Shown: positions 8,347 through 14,541 of the stretch, piece after piece
Layout of the letters: each line of letters starts with the position of its first letter
How positions within the stretch are numbered: position 1 is the first letter of the stretch
Assembly: GCF_000763315.1 (NCBI RefSeq)
Contig: NZ_JPST01000063.1
Location: forward strand, 1 to 35,678
DNA length: 35,678 nt
Direction of reading: 5' to 3'
From: Thermoactinomyces daqus
GTDB taxonomy: Bacteria; Bacillota; Bacilli; Thermoactinomycetales; Thermoactinomycetaceae
Program-made: the position numbers and the translations under genes
The notes under the pieces: model-generated
The model's database searches: none
What the model was told of the DNA's origin: nothing
What the model saw: the letters and a program-made list of their open reading frames with translations, nothing else

Positions 8347-9099
8347 TTGAACATAAGAGTGACGACGCGGAGAACGAAGATTTCTTCGGAACAATACGAA
8401 CAGATGTTGAATAGAAAAAAAGGCAAAACGTTTTTGATTTGGAAGCTTTCCGGTGCTGCTTCGGTGCTCCTCCTCCTTTTGGGAACGGCTGCCTACGCTT
8501 GGTTTGAAAATGAAGCGCTTAAATCGGTTGGTAATGATGGAAGCAAGAGCAGGTTTGTCGGGAATGGAGCGCCGGATTCGGAAGATGATTTTGGAGCCTT
8601 TGTCCTGAAAAAAATAGAAGATTGGACGGGTGACCAGGCCCATGCGGAGGCAAAAGAGCCGGAGATCGCCAGAAGAATTTCCCCGCCGCCGTTTCAGGAG
8701 GTAAAGGTAAGCAGGGAAAAGACTGAGCAGCCCAAGTATCTGCATGAAAGGAAAACAGGAAAAACAGAGAAACGGGAGCGAACGCATCCCGCCGGACGTT
8801 CCGAAGAAAAGGTGGACAGACCCCAATCGCCCCCTCCTCCGGTGTCAAAACCACCGGCCCGGCCAAAACCTGGAAATGAGAAACCGACTGATCCGACAAA
8901 CCCGACAAATCCAACAAACCCAACTAACCCGACAAACCCGACAAATCCGCCGGAAGATGACGGATCGCAAAATCCGCCTCCTGACCAACCGTCACCTCCA
9001 CCACCGGATGGCGGCAGGAATCACAACAAGGGACTTCTCCATGAAGTTGGCGATCTTTTGAAAAAGTTGCTGGGGTTGAAATCCAAAGCAACGCAATAA
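8347..9099 (+). CDS. membrane-anchored Pro-rich protein with (Pro-Thr-Asn) repeats
   Basis: Unrecognised 250-residue protein. A basic N-terminus is followed by one hydrophobic segment (about residues 29-51, KLSGAASVLLLLLGTAAYAW), so a single-pass protein with its bulk outside the cell is likely. The exterior is charged, then very Pro-rich (QSPPPPVSKPPARPKP), and contains a run of PTN triplets at about residues 183-200, encoded by six 9-bp units at 8893-8946. After a second Pro-rich stretch comes a short amphipathic tail (GLLHEVGDLLKKLLGLKSK) that may contact membrane or a partner. Such PTN/Pro stretches resemble wall-spanning linkers. The start is TTG 8347, with AAGGAGG at 8333-8339. It is monocistronic, with a strong terminator. 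A cell-wall-spanning or sporulation role is only a guess. Confidence 0.75.
   Translation: MNIRVTTRRTKISSEQYEQMLNRKKGKTFLIWKLSGAASVLLLLLGTAAYAWFENEALKSVGNDGSKSRFVGNGAPDSEDDFGAFVLKKIEDWTGDQAHAEAKEPEIARRISPPPFQEVKVSREKTEQPKYLHERKTGKTEKRERTHPAGRSEEKVDRPQSPPPPVSKPPARPKPGNEKPTDPTNPTNPTNPTNPTNPTNPPEDDGSQNPPPDQPSPPPPDGGRNHNKGLLHEVGDLLKKLLGLKSKATQ
8893..8946 (+). repeat. six 9-bp units encoding Pro-Thr-Asn
   Basis: Six consecutive 9-bp units of the form CC(G/A)-AC(A/T)-AA(C/T) encode PTN repeats. Third positions vary between units, so the repeat is maintained at protein level rather than being a fresh DNA duplication. Confidence 0.85.
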
Positions 9100-9133
9100 A
9101 AAAGAACTCCCCGTCGCCCGGGAGTTCTTTTTT
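9098..9133. terminator. bidirectional terminator
   Basis: AAAAAAGAACTCCC (9098-9111) pairs perfectly with GGGAGTTCTTTTTT (9120-9133) around an 8-nt loop. It serves the plus-strand repeat-protein gene and the convergent TolB-like gene. Confidence 0.92.
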
Positions 9134-9140
9134 GTTCAAT

Positions 9141-10100
9141 TTAATCAAATAAGAAACTTTTGATTTTATTTAACGTTGAGCCGATTTTTGACTGTGCCTC
9201 GCCCAGATTGAGCGCTTTCCAGGCGGTCGGCATTGCGTTTGGAACATTCAGCTTGATGATTTGCTTATCGGTCCCGTTTGCATTCATTTCATAAAATGTG
9301 CTATTGTCATCACTGGATTCATTATTTCCTTTTATGCCGGAATGATTGAGGGAATAAAGGATTTTGGAGCCGTCATCCGACCAGATTGCACTGCCGACTG
9401 CTTTGGTGGTGTCAGCGGTCAGGTTTTTCATGTGGCTGCCATCAGCATCCATCACATAGATATCGGCATTGCCGTTTTTCGACCTGCCGAACAAAATTTT
9501 GGACCCGTCCGGTGAGAAATGGGCGTCGTATTCGGACGATTCCCCTGTTTTCCCTGTCAGTTTCTTCAGATCGCTGCCATCCGCATTCATCTCATAAATG
9601 TGGCTGAACCCGGTTGCATCGGATGCGTGGCAGATGATTTTGGACCCGTCCGGTGAGAAGTCCGGTTGGGAATAATAGACGCCTTTCTCCGCGTGGGTGA
9701 TTTGTCGAACTTCCTTGCTTTTGACATCGATCACGTAGAGGTTCCCGTTTCCGCGGGAGAAAACAATTTTGTTGCCATCAGGTGACCAGCGAGGAGAGGC
9801 ATCGAAATCGGGGAAATGACTGTTGGTTAAGCGAACTTGATTTTTTCCGTCAAGATCTGATATGTAAAGGCTGTCGTTTTTGATGAAAGCTAGTTTTTCC
9901 CCGTTTGGTGAAACATCGACAGAATTGCCGGATGTGATTTTGGAAACTTCGAGTGTGTCAGGATTAAATTTGTAAATGGCTTGATTGTACAAAGGACCGC
10001 CGTTGAAAAGAACCGGTTTCACATCGTCTTTTGCATAGGCCGGTATGGTCAGTGATATAGACAGTACAAGTGCGCCGACTGCGGCTGTGGTCTTTTTCAT
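9141..10100 (-). CDS. secreted TolB-like beta-propeller protein
   Basis: A 319-residue exported protein with PD40/WD40-type repeats. The N-terminus MKKTTAAVGALVLSISLTIP followed by AYA-KDD is a classical signal peptide cleaved after AYA. At least five blades are marked by S(P/D)(N/D)G-x-K(I/L): SPNGEKLAF, SPDGNKIVF, SPDGSKIIC, SPDGSKILF and SDDGSKILY, each paired with an IYxMDADGS-like strand. The fold matches the C-terminal propeller of TolB and the YncE/DPP6-type surface proteins; it has no enzymatic motif, and it is not TolB itself, since there is no Tol-Pal system. The start is ATG 10100, with AGAGGAG just upstream; the reading frame extends 47 codons further without a ribosome site. The gene is divergent from hemZ. 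A binding or sensing role outside the membrane is inferred. Confidence 0.8.
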   Translation of the reverse strand: MKKTTAAVGALVLSISLTIPAYAKDDVKPVLFNGGPLYNQAIYKFNPDTLEVSKITSGNSVDVSPNGEKLAFIKNDSLYISDLDGKNQVRLTNSHFPDFDASPRWSPDGNKIVFSRGNGNLYVIDVKSKEVRQITHAEKGVYYSQPDFSPDGSKIICHASDATGFSHIYEMNADGSDLKKLTGKTGESSEYDAHFSPDGSKILFGRSKNGNADIYVMDADGSHMKNLTADTTKAVGSAIWSDDGSKILYSLNHSGIKGNNESSDDNSTFYEMNANGTDKQIIKLNVPNAMPTAWKALNLGEAQSKIGSTLNKIKSFLFD

Positions 10101-10133
10101 TTCTTCTCTCCTCTCTGTTGAAGATGCACCTTT

Positions 10134-10139
10134 ATTATA
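10134..10139 (-). promoter_or_regulatory. candidate -10 element for the TolB-like gene
   Basis: TATAAT on the minus strand, about 33 nt before the ATG at 10100. No good -35 hexamer is found at the usual distance. Confidence 0.4.
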
Positions 10140-10240
10140 GCGGATTTCCGTGCTGATGGGGGCCGTTGTTGCAAAATTTACAAACATTTTATTTCTGGAA
10201 TAGATTGGAAAGATCATTCTTATATTCCCATTCTCTTTCA

Positions 10241-10269
10241 TTGATTTCCCATGCGGCTATTGCTAGACT
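10241..10269 (+). promoter_or_regulatory. sigma-A-type promoter for hemZ, extended -10
   Basis: TTGATT (10241-10246), a 17-bp spacer and TAGACT (10264-10269) preceded by TGC (extended -10). Predicted RNA start is near 10276, which makes the ATG at 10281 an unlikely start and favours 10329. Confidence 0.6.
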
Positions 10270-10302
10270 GTGGGAAGTAGATGGAAGTGGAAAAGGAGGA
10301 AC

Positions 10303-10332
10303 ATGCCGGTTTCGGCATCAGTGAGATCATGA
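10303..10332 (+). CDS. possible 9-codon leader peptide coupled to hemZ
   Basis: ATG 10303 follows AGGAGG (10294-10299) by only 3 nt and opens a frame encoding MPVSASVRS. Its TGA (10330-10332) overlaps the hemZ ATG (10329-10331) as ATGA. Because the strong ribosome site is too far (about 29 nt) from the hemZ start, translation may reach hemZ through this mini-ORF. Confidence 0.4.
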   Translation: MPVSASVRS

Positions 10333-11834
10333 CGCGATTTGCAATTAAAGGGATTGATCCGGTCTTATTTCGGGATGTGGAATTGATCGTCCGTCTTTTT
10401 TTTGAAGAGGTTCAGCTGACGGAAACGGATGACCGGGCTGATTTTCAGCTTGAATTTACTCTTGACGAATCCGAAGCGATTGAGGTTCGGGTGACGCTGA
10501 CCGCAGACAAAGTGCAGTGGTCGGCGGAACATGTGCGTTCCATCGAAGGATGCACAGGCGAAAAAGAGATTCGGAAACGGATGAAGCAGGCGATCAGCTA
10601 TGTGCTTGTCCAGGTTTTGGAAAGAGCAACAGGGATTGAGCAGCCTTGGGGGATTTTGACCGGAGTCCGCCCGACGAAGCTGTTTCACACGCTGCTGCAA
10701 AAGGGAAATTCCCTGCAAGAGGCAAAACGCTTGCTGGAGCAGGAGTATCTACTTCATCCGGAGAAGACGCAGATTCTGGAAGAAATCATCCGGCGGCAGC
10801 TTACCGTGCTTCCCGATTTTTATGAGCTGGACAAGGAAGTAAGCCTCTATATCGGGATTCCGTTTTGCCCGACCAAATGCGCCTACTGCACGTTTCCCGC
10901 GTATGCGATCGGGGGGCGTACGGGGTCGGTGGAAGGCTTTTTGGCTGGACTTCATGAAGAGATTGCCGCTGTTGGTGCATGGCTGAGAACGCGGGGGTTG
11001 CCGGTCACGACCATCTATTTTGGCGGTGGCACCCCGACCTCGATTTCGGCTGAGCAGATGGAGTCGTTGTTTCAGCAATTAAAGAGCCATATTCCCGATT
11101 TCGGCCAAGTCCGGGAATGGACGGTTGAAGCAGGGCGCCCCGATACACTGGATGAGGAAAAATTGGCGCTGATGAAGCGCTGGAATGTGGACCGGATCAG
11201 TATTAATCCGCAGAGCTTTAAGGAAGAAACGCTCAAAGTGATCGGCCGGCACCACACAGTGGAAGAAACGTTGAGAAAATATCAATTGGCGCGGCAGATG
11301 GGCTTAAACAATATCAATATGGACCTGATTATCGGCCTTCCGGGCGAAGGGCTCGAGACGTTTGCCGAAACGCTGGATGTCATGCGCGAGCTGCGTCCCG
11401 AATCGCTCACGGTACACACCCTGTCCTTTAAAAGCGGTTCCGTGATGACGCAAAATAAAGAGAAATACCGCGTCGCCGGCCGGGAAGAGACGCGGGAGAT
11501 GGTGCGGATGGCGCGGGAGTGGGCCCGGGATCAGGGGTATGTACCCTACTATCTCTACCGGCAGAAAAATATTTTGGGCAACCAGGAAAATGTCGGTTAT
11601 GCTTTTCCCGGAGAAGAGAGCCTGTACAACATCATCATCATGGAAGAACGACAGACGATCATCGGTTTGGGCTGCGGTGCCGTCAGCAAGATCATCTCCC
11701 CGGTCAGCGGCCGCCTGTCCCGCCTCCCCAATCCCAAGGAGCCAAAAGCCTACATCGATACGTACCGGCGTCATATCAAAGAAAAATTGGCTAAATTGGA
11801 TGAAGCATACGGGATCACGCCTGTCGGTCATTGA
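10329..11834 (+). CDS. hemZ: oxygen-independent coproporphyrinogen III oxidase-like radical SAM protein
   Basis: Cytoplasmic radical-SAM enzyme of the HemN/HemZ family, named for anaerobic haem synthesis; whether HemZ performs the decarboxylation itself is not settled. The 4Fe-4S motif is CPTKCAYC, with Cys180, Cys184 and Cys187, followed by FGGGTPTSIS and by INPQSF...IMGLPGE-like segments (NMDLIIGLPGEGLETF). An N-terminal extension precedes the radical-SAM barrel, as in B. subtilis HemZ. The start is placed at ATG 10329 because MTRFAIKGID aligns with the N-terminus of B. subtilis HemZ and yields 501 residues; a longer frame opens at 10281 but almost at the predicted RNA start. Only a weak GTGAG lies directly before this ATG, so coupling to the short upstream ORF is likely. 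A good terminator follows. Confidence 0.92.
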   Translation: MTRFAIKGIDPVLFRDVELIVRLFFEEVQLTETDDRADFQLEFTLDESEAIEVRVTLTADKVQWSAEHVRSIEGCTGEKEIRKRMKQAISYVLVQVLERATGIEQPWGILTGVRPTKLFHTLLQKGNSLQEAKRLLEQEYLLHPEKTQILEEIIRRQLTVLPDFYELDKEVSLYIGIPFCPTKCAYCTFPAYAIGGRTGSVEGFLAGLHEEIAAVGAWLRTRGLPVTTIYFGGGTPTSISAEQMESLFQQLKSHIPDFGQVREWTVEAGRPDTLDEEKLALMKRWNVDRISINPQSFKEETLKVIGRHHTVEETLRKYQLARQMGLNNINMDLIIGLPGEGLETFAETLDVMRELRPESLTVHTLSFKSGSVMTQNKEKYRVAGREETREMVRMAREWARDQGYVPYYLYRQKNILGNQENVGYAFPGEESLYNIIIMEERQTIIGLGCGAVSKIISPVSGRLSRLPNPKEPKAYIDTYRRHIKEKLAKLDEAYGITPVGH

Positions 11835-11841
11835 TGAAGCG

Positions 11842-11875
11842 AAGCTTTGCCTTTAAGTTCGGGGCAAAGCTTTTT
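11842..11875 (+). terminator. terminator of hemZ
   Basis: AAGCTTTGCC (11842-11851) pairs with GGCAAAGCTT (11863-11872), followed by TTT-G-TTTT. Confidence 0.88.
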
Positions 11876-11923
11876 GTTTTGCTGTATCGCCCGATCCAAA
11901 ACAGGGAGGATGACATAAATATG

Positions 11924-11946
11924 AAAAAAAGGGGCACGATGGCCCC
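11924..11946 (-). terminator. terminator of the coat-like cluster
   Basis: On the minus strand GGGGC-CATCGT-GCCCC is followed directly by a run of seven T, 8 bp after the last gene of the cluster. Confidence 0.88.
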
Positions 11947-11954
11947 GCAGAGGA

Positions 11955-12278
11955 TTACAACAGGTTGGATACAGAGTTACCGGAGCTGTGGTTGATTGCA
12001 GTGGCATCACCCAGGTTAATGGGTACTTGGACGTTCAGGTTGATCAAACCTGCGCTTTGAGCACCTGTTCTGGCGGTATTGTTAACCGTTGCGTGAGCTC
12101 CGTCTTCGCAACGGTGCCGATCGTGATGGTGCCGATCGTGATGGTGCCGATCGTGATGGTGCCGATCGTGATGGTGCCGATCGTGATGGTGCCGATCGTG
12201 ACGGTGCCTTCTCCGGCGAGGGCAGCAAATTCTGAAACAGTGTCTATGCTTTCTTCTTCTTTTCGAGCAGCAATGCAT
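11955..12278 (-). CDS. Cys/Arg/His-rich small protein with HHHDR repeats (H1)
   Basis: Last gene of the cluster, 107 residues, no family recognised. Three parts: a Cys/Arg-rich head (CCSKRRRKHRHCFRICCPRRRR), a repeat region of six DRHHH units, and a tail with VNN-x-A, QSAGL, then NVQVPINLGDATAIN and SNLL. The tail recurs in the two paralogues at 12884 and 13608. Highly basic, Cys- and His-rich repeat proteins are typical of spore coat and crust (CotG-like) and suggest cross-linking or metal binding; this is inference. ATG 12278 is chosen because AAAGGGGGTG lies 6 nt upstream, whereas the in-frame GTG 12287 abuts it. It forms a pair with the gene at 12313 (34-bp gap), probably co-transcribed from the promoter near 12760. 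Confidence 0.75.
   Translation of the reverse strand: MHCCSKRRRKHRHCFRICCPRRRRHRHDRHHHDRHHHDRHHHDRHHHDRHHHDRHRCEDGAHATVNNTARTGAQSAGLINLNVQVPINLGDATAINHSSGNSVSNLL
12114..12203 (-). repeat. six tandem 15-bp repeats encoding His-His-His-Asp-Arg
   Basis: Plus-strand unit GTGCCGATCGTGATG is repeated six times; the first five copies are identical and the sixth differs by one base. The near-identity indicates recent expansion by slippage or unequal crossing-over. The paralogue at 12884 has two or three degenerate copies. Confidence 0.97.
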
Positions 12279-12312
12279 CAGCTTCACCCCCTTTCAAGAG
12301 AATGGGTCCAGA

Positions 12313-12681
12313 TTATTTGGTCAGTTTGTTTTGCCCTGTTGGAACGGTTTTTTGAATCAGGTTGGCAAGCGCCGGAGAAAGTTCATTGTTTGTCTCGTTC
12401 AAGACCGATCCTCCGACTATACCCAGTAAGCTGTTGAGAACATTGATTAACCCGCCGGCAAGTATATTAAGAGAACCAACAGCGCCTGAAATCACACTGT
12501 TTAAAATCAAGGGAACGGTTCCTGACACACTTGAAATCAATGAGGGTAAGCCTGAAATCAGTTGTTGTTGTTCTTGTTCCTGGATTTCAACGGATTCGTT
12601 TTCACTGACTTTTTTTTGAATGATCTCTTCAAGTTGAGAGCGCAACTCATTAAGTTGTTCTTGCGTAAACGAAAAGTTCAT
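12313..12681 (-). CDS. small Gly/Ser/Leu-rich hydrophobic protein (Q1)
   Basis: A 122-residue protein of unknown function, first gene of a two-gene unit. The N-terminal 40 residues are a predicted amphipathic, Glu/Gln-rich helix (FTQEQLNELRSQLEEIIQKK, then QEQEQQQ). The rest is hydrophobic and Gly/Ser/Asn-rich (GSLNILAGGLINVLNSLLGIVGG), too polar for a plain transmembrane helix and suited to self-assembly or surface association. The tail ELSPALANLIQKTVP loosely matches the tails of the other two upstream partners. The N-terminus parallels the protein at 13202 (LNHFLTPEQEKQIRALIDEL). AAGGAGGTGA lies 5 nt before the ATG. A sigma-K-like promoter lies upstream. Confidence 0.72.
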   Translation of the reverse strand: MNFSFTQEQLNELRSQLEEIIQKKVSENESVEIQEQEQQQLISGLPSLISSVSGTVPLILNSVISGAVGSLNILAGGLINVLNSLLGIVGGSVLNETNNELSPALANLIQKTVPTGQNKLTK

Positions 12682-12742
12682 TCATCTCACCTCCTTTCGA
12701 ATGTGCGAACCCGGGAAAGATCTGCAAATCTTTCATTTGTTA

Positions 12743-12770
12743 TACTATATTCTGCTTGATCTGCTTGCGT
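12743..12770 (-). promoter_or_regulatory. candidate sporulation (sigma-K-like) promoter for Q1-H1
   Basis: On the minus strand AC (12770-12769), a 17-nt spacer and AATATAGTA (12751-12743), one base away from the sigma-K -10 consensus CATAnnnTA. RNA would start near 12735, about 54 nt before the ATG. The match is short, so it is only suggestive. Confidence 0.35.
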
Positions 12771-12854
12771 GTGGGCGGAGAAAGAAATGGTTGTCTTCCT
12801 AAAAAGAAGGCTTTTACGTGTTGCGCTTTATGTAAAGAGCGGGCGTGGAGGAGG

Positions 12855-12877
12855 AAAAGGGAGGGCCGAAACGGCCC
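12855..12877 (-). terminator. weak terminator after H2
   Basis: GGGCCG-TTT-CGGCCC hairpin on the minus strand (12877-12863), followed by TCCC and TTTT. It lies just past the H2 stop codon and would separate two transcription units. Confidence 0.5.
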
Positions 12878-12883
12878 CTCTCA

Positions 12884-13168
12884 TTAAAGTGTATTTGAGA
12901 TTGAGTTGTTGCAGCTGCGGTTGATTGCAGTGGCATCACCCAAGTTAATGGGCACTTGAATGTTGATGTTTGCTAAGCCAGCGCTTTGCGGGCCTGTGTT
13001 AGCCTTGTTATTTACCGTTGCGCGGGCCCCATCATGGTCGCAACGGTGCCGATTGTGACGGTGCCGATCGTGATGGTGTCTGTCGTGACAGTGCTTTTTC
13101 CGACGGGGACAGCAAAATTTGAAACAGTGTTTTTTCCTTCTCTTTTTCTTTTTTGAGCAGCATTGCAT
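12884..13168 (-). CDS. Cys/Lys/Arg/His-rich small protein (H2)
   Basis: A 94-residue paralogue of the protein at 11955. The head is CCSKKKKRRKKHCFKFCCPRRKKHC; the middle has a shorter His region (DRHHHDRHRHNRHRC); the tail is nearly identical to that of H1 (VNNKANTGPQSAGLANINI followed by QVPINLGDATAIN). Compared with H1 the head uses Lys instead of Arg, and only two or three degenerate copies of the 15-bp repeat are present. The start is ATG 13168, since a perfect AAGGAGGTGA lies 5 nt upstream; in-frame GTG 13177 overlaps that site. The region from the ribosome site to the start is nearly identical to that of H1, which shows gene duplication. It is paired with the gene at 13202. Function unknown; spore-surface role inferred. 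Confidence 0.75.
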   Translation of the reverse strand: MQCCSKKKKRRKKHCFKFCCPRRKKHCHDRHHHDRHRHNRHRCDHDGARATVNNKANTGPQSAGLANINIQVPINLGDATAINRSCNNSISNTL

Positions 13169-13201
13169 CAGCTTCACCTCCTTTCACGGAATCGCGAGGA
13201 T

Positions 13202-13564
13202 TTACTCAGTTTGGGATGGTGGTTGGGCTGCTTTTTTCATTTGCTCGATCGGCACCTCTTTGTAGATCACGTTCACTAATCCGGGAAAAAGTTGATTGAC
13301 CGCATCAGGGCCGAGAATTTCGACCAAATTGGAGAAAAGTTTGGCTAAATGATTCAGAAATGAGTTGAACCCGTTGGTTATGACGCCAAGAATACCGGAT
13401 GAAGATCCAGGTCCAGGTATGTTGTTGGTTAGCTCGGCAAGCACTGAATTGACCCGGGAAGGCATCTGAACCTGAACGGATACGGGATTATTTTTGGGGG
13501 GAAGCAATTCATCGATCAAAGCACGGATCTGTTTTTCCTGTTCGGGAGTCAGAAAATGGTTCAA
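13202..13564 (-). CDS. small helical/hydrophobic protein (Q2)
   Basis: A 120-residue protein, partner of H2 and paralogous at its N-terminus to the protein at 12313. It starts with HFLTPEQEKQIRALIDELLPPK (an amphipathic helix), then SVQVQMPSRVNS, a Gly/Ser/Asn-rich hydrophobic section (SSSGILGVITNGFNSFLNHLAKLF) and the tail EILGPDAVNQLFPGLVNVIYKEVP. No family recognised. TTG 13564 is chosen as start because AAAGGAGG lies about 10 nt upstream; the frame stays open to 13663 but that part overlaps the H3 gene. It is probably co-transcribed with the two genes upstream. Confidence 0.7.
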   Translation of the reverse strand: MNHFLTPEQEKQIRALIDELLPPKNNPVSVQVQMPSRVNSVLAELTNNIPGPGSSSGILGVITNGFNSFLNHLAKLFSNLVEILGPDAVNQLFPGLVNVIYKEVPIEQMKKAAQPPSQTE

Positions 13565-13607
13565 TGATGTTTCGCCTCCTTTTTTTGAAAAAATGCTTGA
13601 CCGCTTT

Positions 13608-13886
13608 CTAAAGGGCATTGGAAAGCGCGTTTTGGTGACTGTTGTGCAAGGAGGTTGCATCACCTGTATTGACCGGGACTTGAACGATGATATTGATCAA
13701 GCCGCTGACCGGGCCGTCCACCCTTGCCTCATTGTTGACATGGGCACCCGGCAGTGCTGGGAAGGGATGCCGGTGTGGATGATCACGGCATCTGCGGTGC
13801 CGGCGTCGTCGAAGGAGAAATCGACGGCAGCGTTTACACAGAAATCGCCTTCGAAAACGCCATCTTTTTCGCTTGCGACAGCGCAT
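13608..13886 (-). CDS. Arg/Cys-rich small protein (H3)
   Basis: A 92-residue diverged member of the H1/H2 family. The head is extremely Arg-rich with Cys (CRKRKRWRFRRRFLCKRCRRF, then RRRRHRRCRDHPHRH); it lacks the DRHHH repeats. The tail keeps the shared pattern: VNNEA, SGLINIIVQVPVNTGDAT, then N-x-x-SNAL. The start is ATG 13886, with AAAGGGG 9 nt upstream, inside the end of the preceding gene (6-bp gap). Its divergence suggests that it left the common ancestor before the H1/H2 duplication. Function unknown. Confidence 0.72.
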   Translation of the reverse strand: MRCRKRKRWRFRRRFLCKRCRRFLLRRRRHRRCRDHPHRHPFPALPGAHVNNEARVDGPVSGLINIIVQVPVNTGDATSLHNSHQNALSNAL

Positions 13887-13892
13887 GTCCGA

Positions 13893-14174
13893 TTACCCCT
13901 TTCTTTTTTTCTTCCGTTTTTTGTTTTTAACGGGTTCCTGATTTTTCTCTTCTTCCATCAACCCTTTTTCGATGTTTTGCTTAATTAATTCTTTTGTTCC
14001 GGGGCTCAAAAGTTCCGTATAATCAAATAATTTTTTTACTTTTGATTCCGTTTCCTCCGAATTCAATACTTGAAGACAAAGGTCGTAAATCTTCAGTTTG
14101 ATTGCCCTTTGCAATTGTTTCGATAATTCATCAAACTGATTTTTCTGTTGTTGTTCTTGCTTTCCCTGGTTCAA
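13893..14174 (-). CDS. small coiled-coil-like protein (P1), first gene of the cluster
   Basis: A 93-residue, mainly helical, charged protein. It begins with Gln/Glu-rich sequence (NQGKQEQQQKNQFDELSKQLQ), continues with a helical core (AIKLKIYDLCLQVL), then YTELLSPGTKELIKQNIEKG and a Lys/Arg-rich end (KNKKRKKKRKG). It occupies the position that Q1 and Q2 hold in the other pairs, and shares with Q1 a C-terminal L-S-P helix motif, but lacks their Gly/Ser-rich section. TTG 14174 is chosen as start: GGGAGGT lies 9 nt upstream, while ATG 14198 precedes that site. Promoter-like elements lie about 50-75 nt upstream. Confidence 0.65.
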   Translation of the reverse strand: MNQGKQEQQQKNQFDELSKQLQRAIKLKIYDLCLQVLNSEETESKVKKLFDYTELLSPGTKELIKQNIEKGLMEEEKNQEPVKNKKRKKKRKG

Positions 14175-14222
14175 GAGGTCTGCACCTCCCTTATGCATAA
14201 CTACGAAAAGAAACGGTTACTA

Positions 14223-14249
14223 TAAGATATTCCTTGATAACCATTTGGT
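14223..14249 (-). promoter_or_regulatory. candidate sporulation (sigma-K-like) promoter for the coat-like cluster
   Basis: On the minus strand AC (14249-14248), a 16-nt spacer and AATATCTTA (14231-14223), one base off the sigma-K -10 consensus CATAnnnTA. It has the same layout as the element before Q1. Confidence 0.35.
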
Positions 14250-14541
14250 GAATATTCTTGGATAAAATAGATTTATAACCTGTGAGCCGGGGGTTTCAGA
14301 AGACGGATGGCTAAAACCCTCTTAAATAGGTGGATACTTTTTTCATATTCATTTAGGTAAAGAGTGATAGCGGCGTTCCAACCAGGGAGTTCATATATTT
14401 TTAAAGGCAAGGCGGCTAGAAGGGATTTTTGTGGGGCAGGTGGTTGAAAGAGTTGTAGAAAGCTTCGGATGCAGACGGGAGCAGAGTCTGAAAAGGGGGG
14501 ACGGGCAATGATGACAGTTGCCCGTTTTTGCGGATCCATCG
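14250..14541. other. intergenic region without a supported gene
   Basis: Between the cluster promoter and the next minus-strand gene. An open frame at 14273-14539 (minus) has no ribosome site and starts within a hairpin, so it is not accepted. The only structure seen is the hairpin at 14501-14525. Confidence 0.5.
14501..14525. terminator. hairpin terminator after the 140-residue gene
   Basis: ACGGGCAA (14501-14508) pairs with TTGCCCGT (14518-14525) around 9 nt. On the minus strand it follows the gene at 14542 by 17 bp and is followed by CCCCCCTTTT; on the plus strand it is followed by TTTTG. Confidence 0.6.

Noticed and set aside
10281-10328. hemZ start at ATG 10281
   Set aside because: It lies about 5 nt from the predicted RNA start, has no ribosome site, and the extra 16 residues do not align with the family N-terminus.
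11921-11993. Plus-strand mini-ORF after GGGAGG, beginning MKKRG
   Set aside because: Spacing is long, it runs through a minus-strand terminator and into the H1 gene, and the frame is short.
12114-12203. Possible CRISPR array
   Set aside because: Units are contiguous 15-mers without spacers and are in frame in a coding gene; no cas genes nearby.
11988-12437. Plus-strand frame with repeated Val-Pro-Ile-Val-Met
   Set aside because: It is the antisense reading of the His3-Asp-Arg repeats and has no convincing start signals of its own.
14273-14539. 88-codon minus-strand frame between the coat-like cluster and the 140-residue gene
   Set aside because: No ribosome site; its start lies in the terminator hairpin of the upstream gene; composition looks non-coding.
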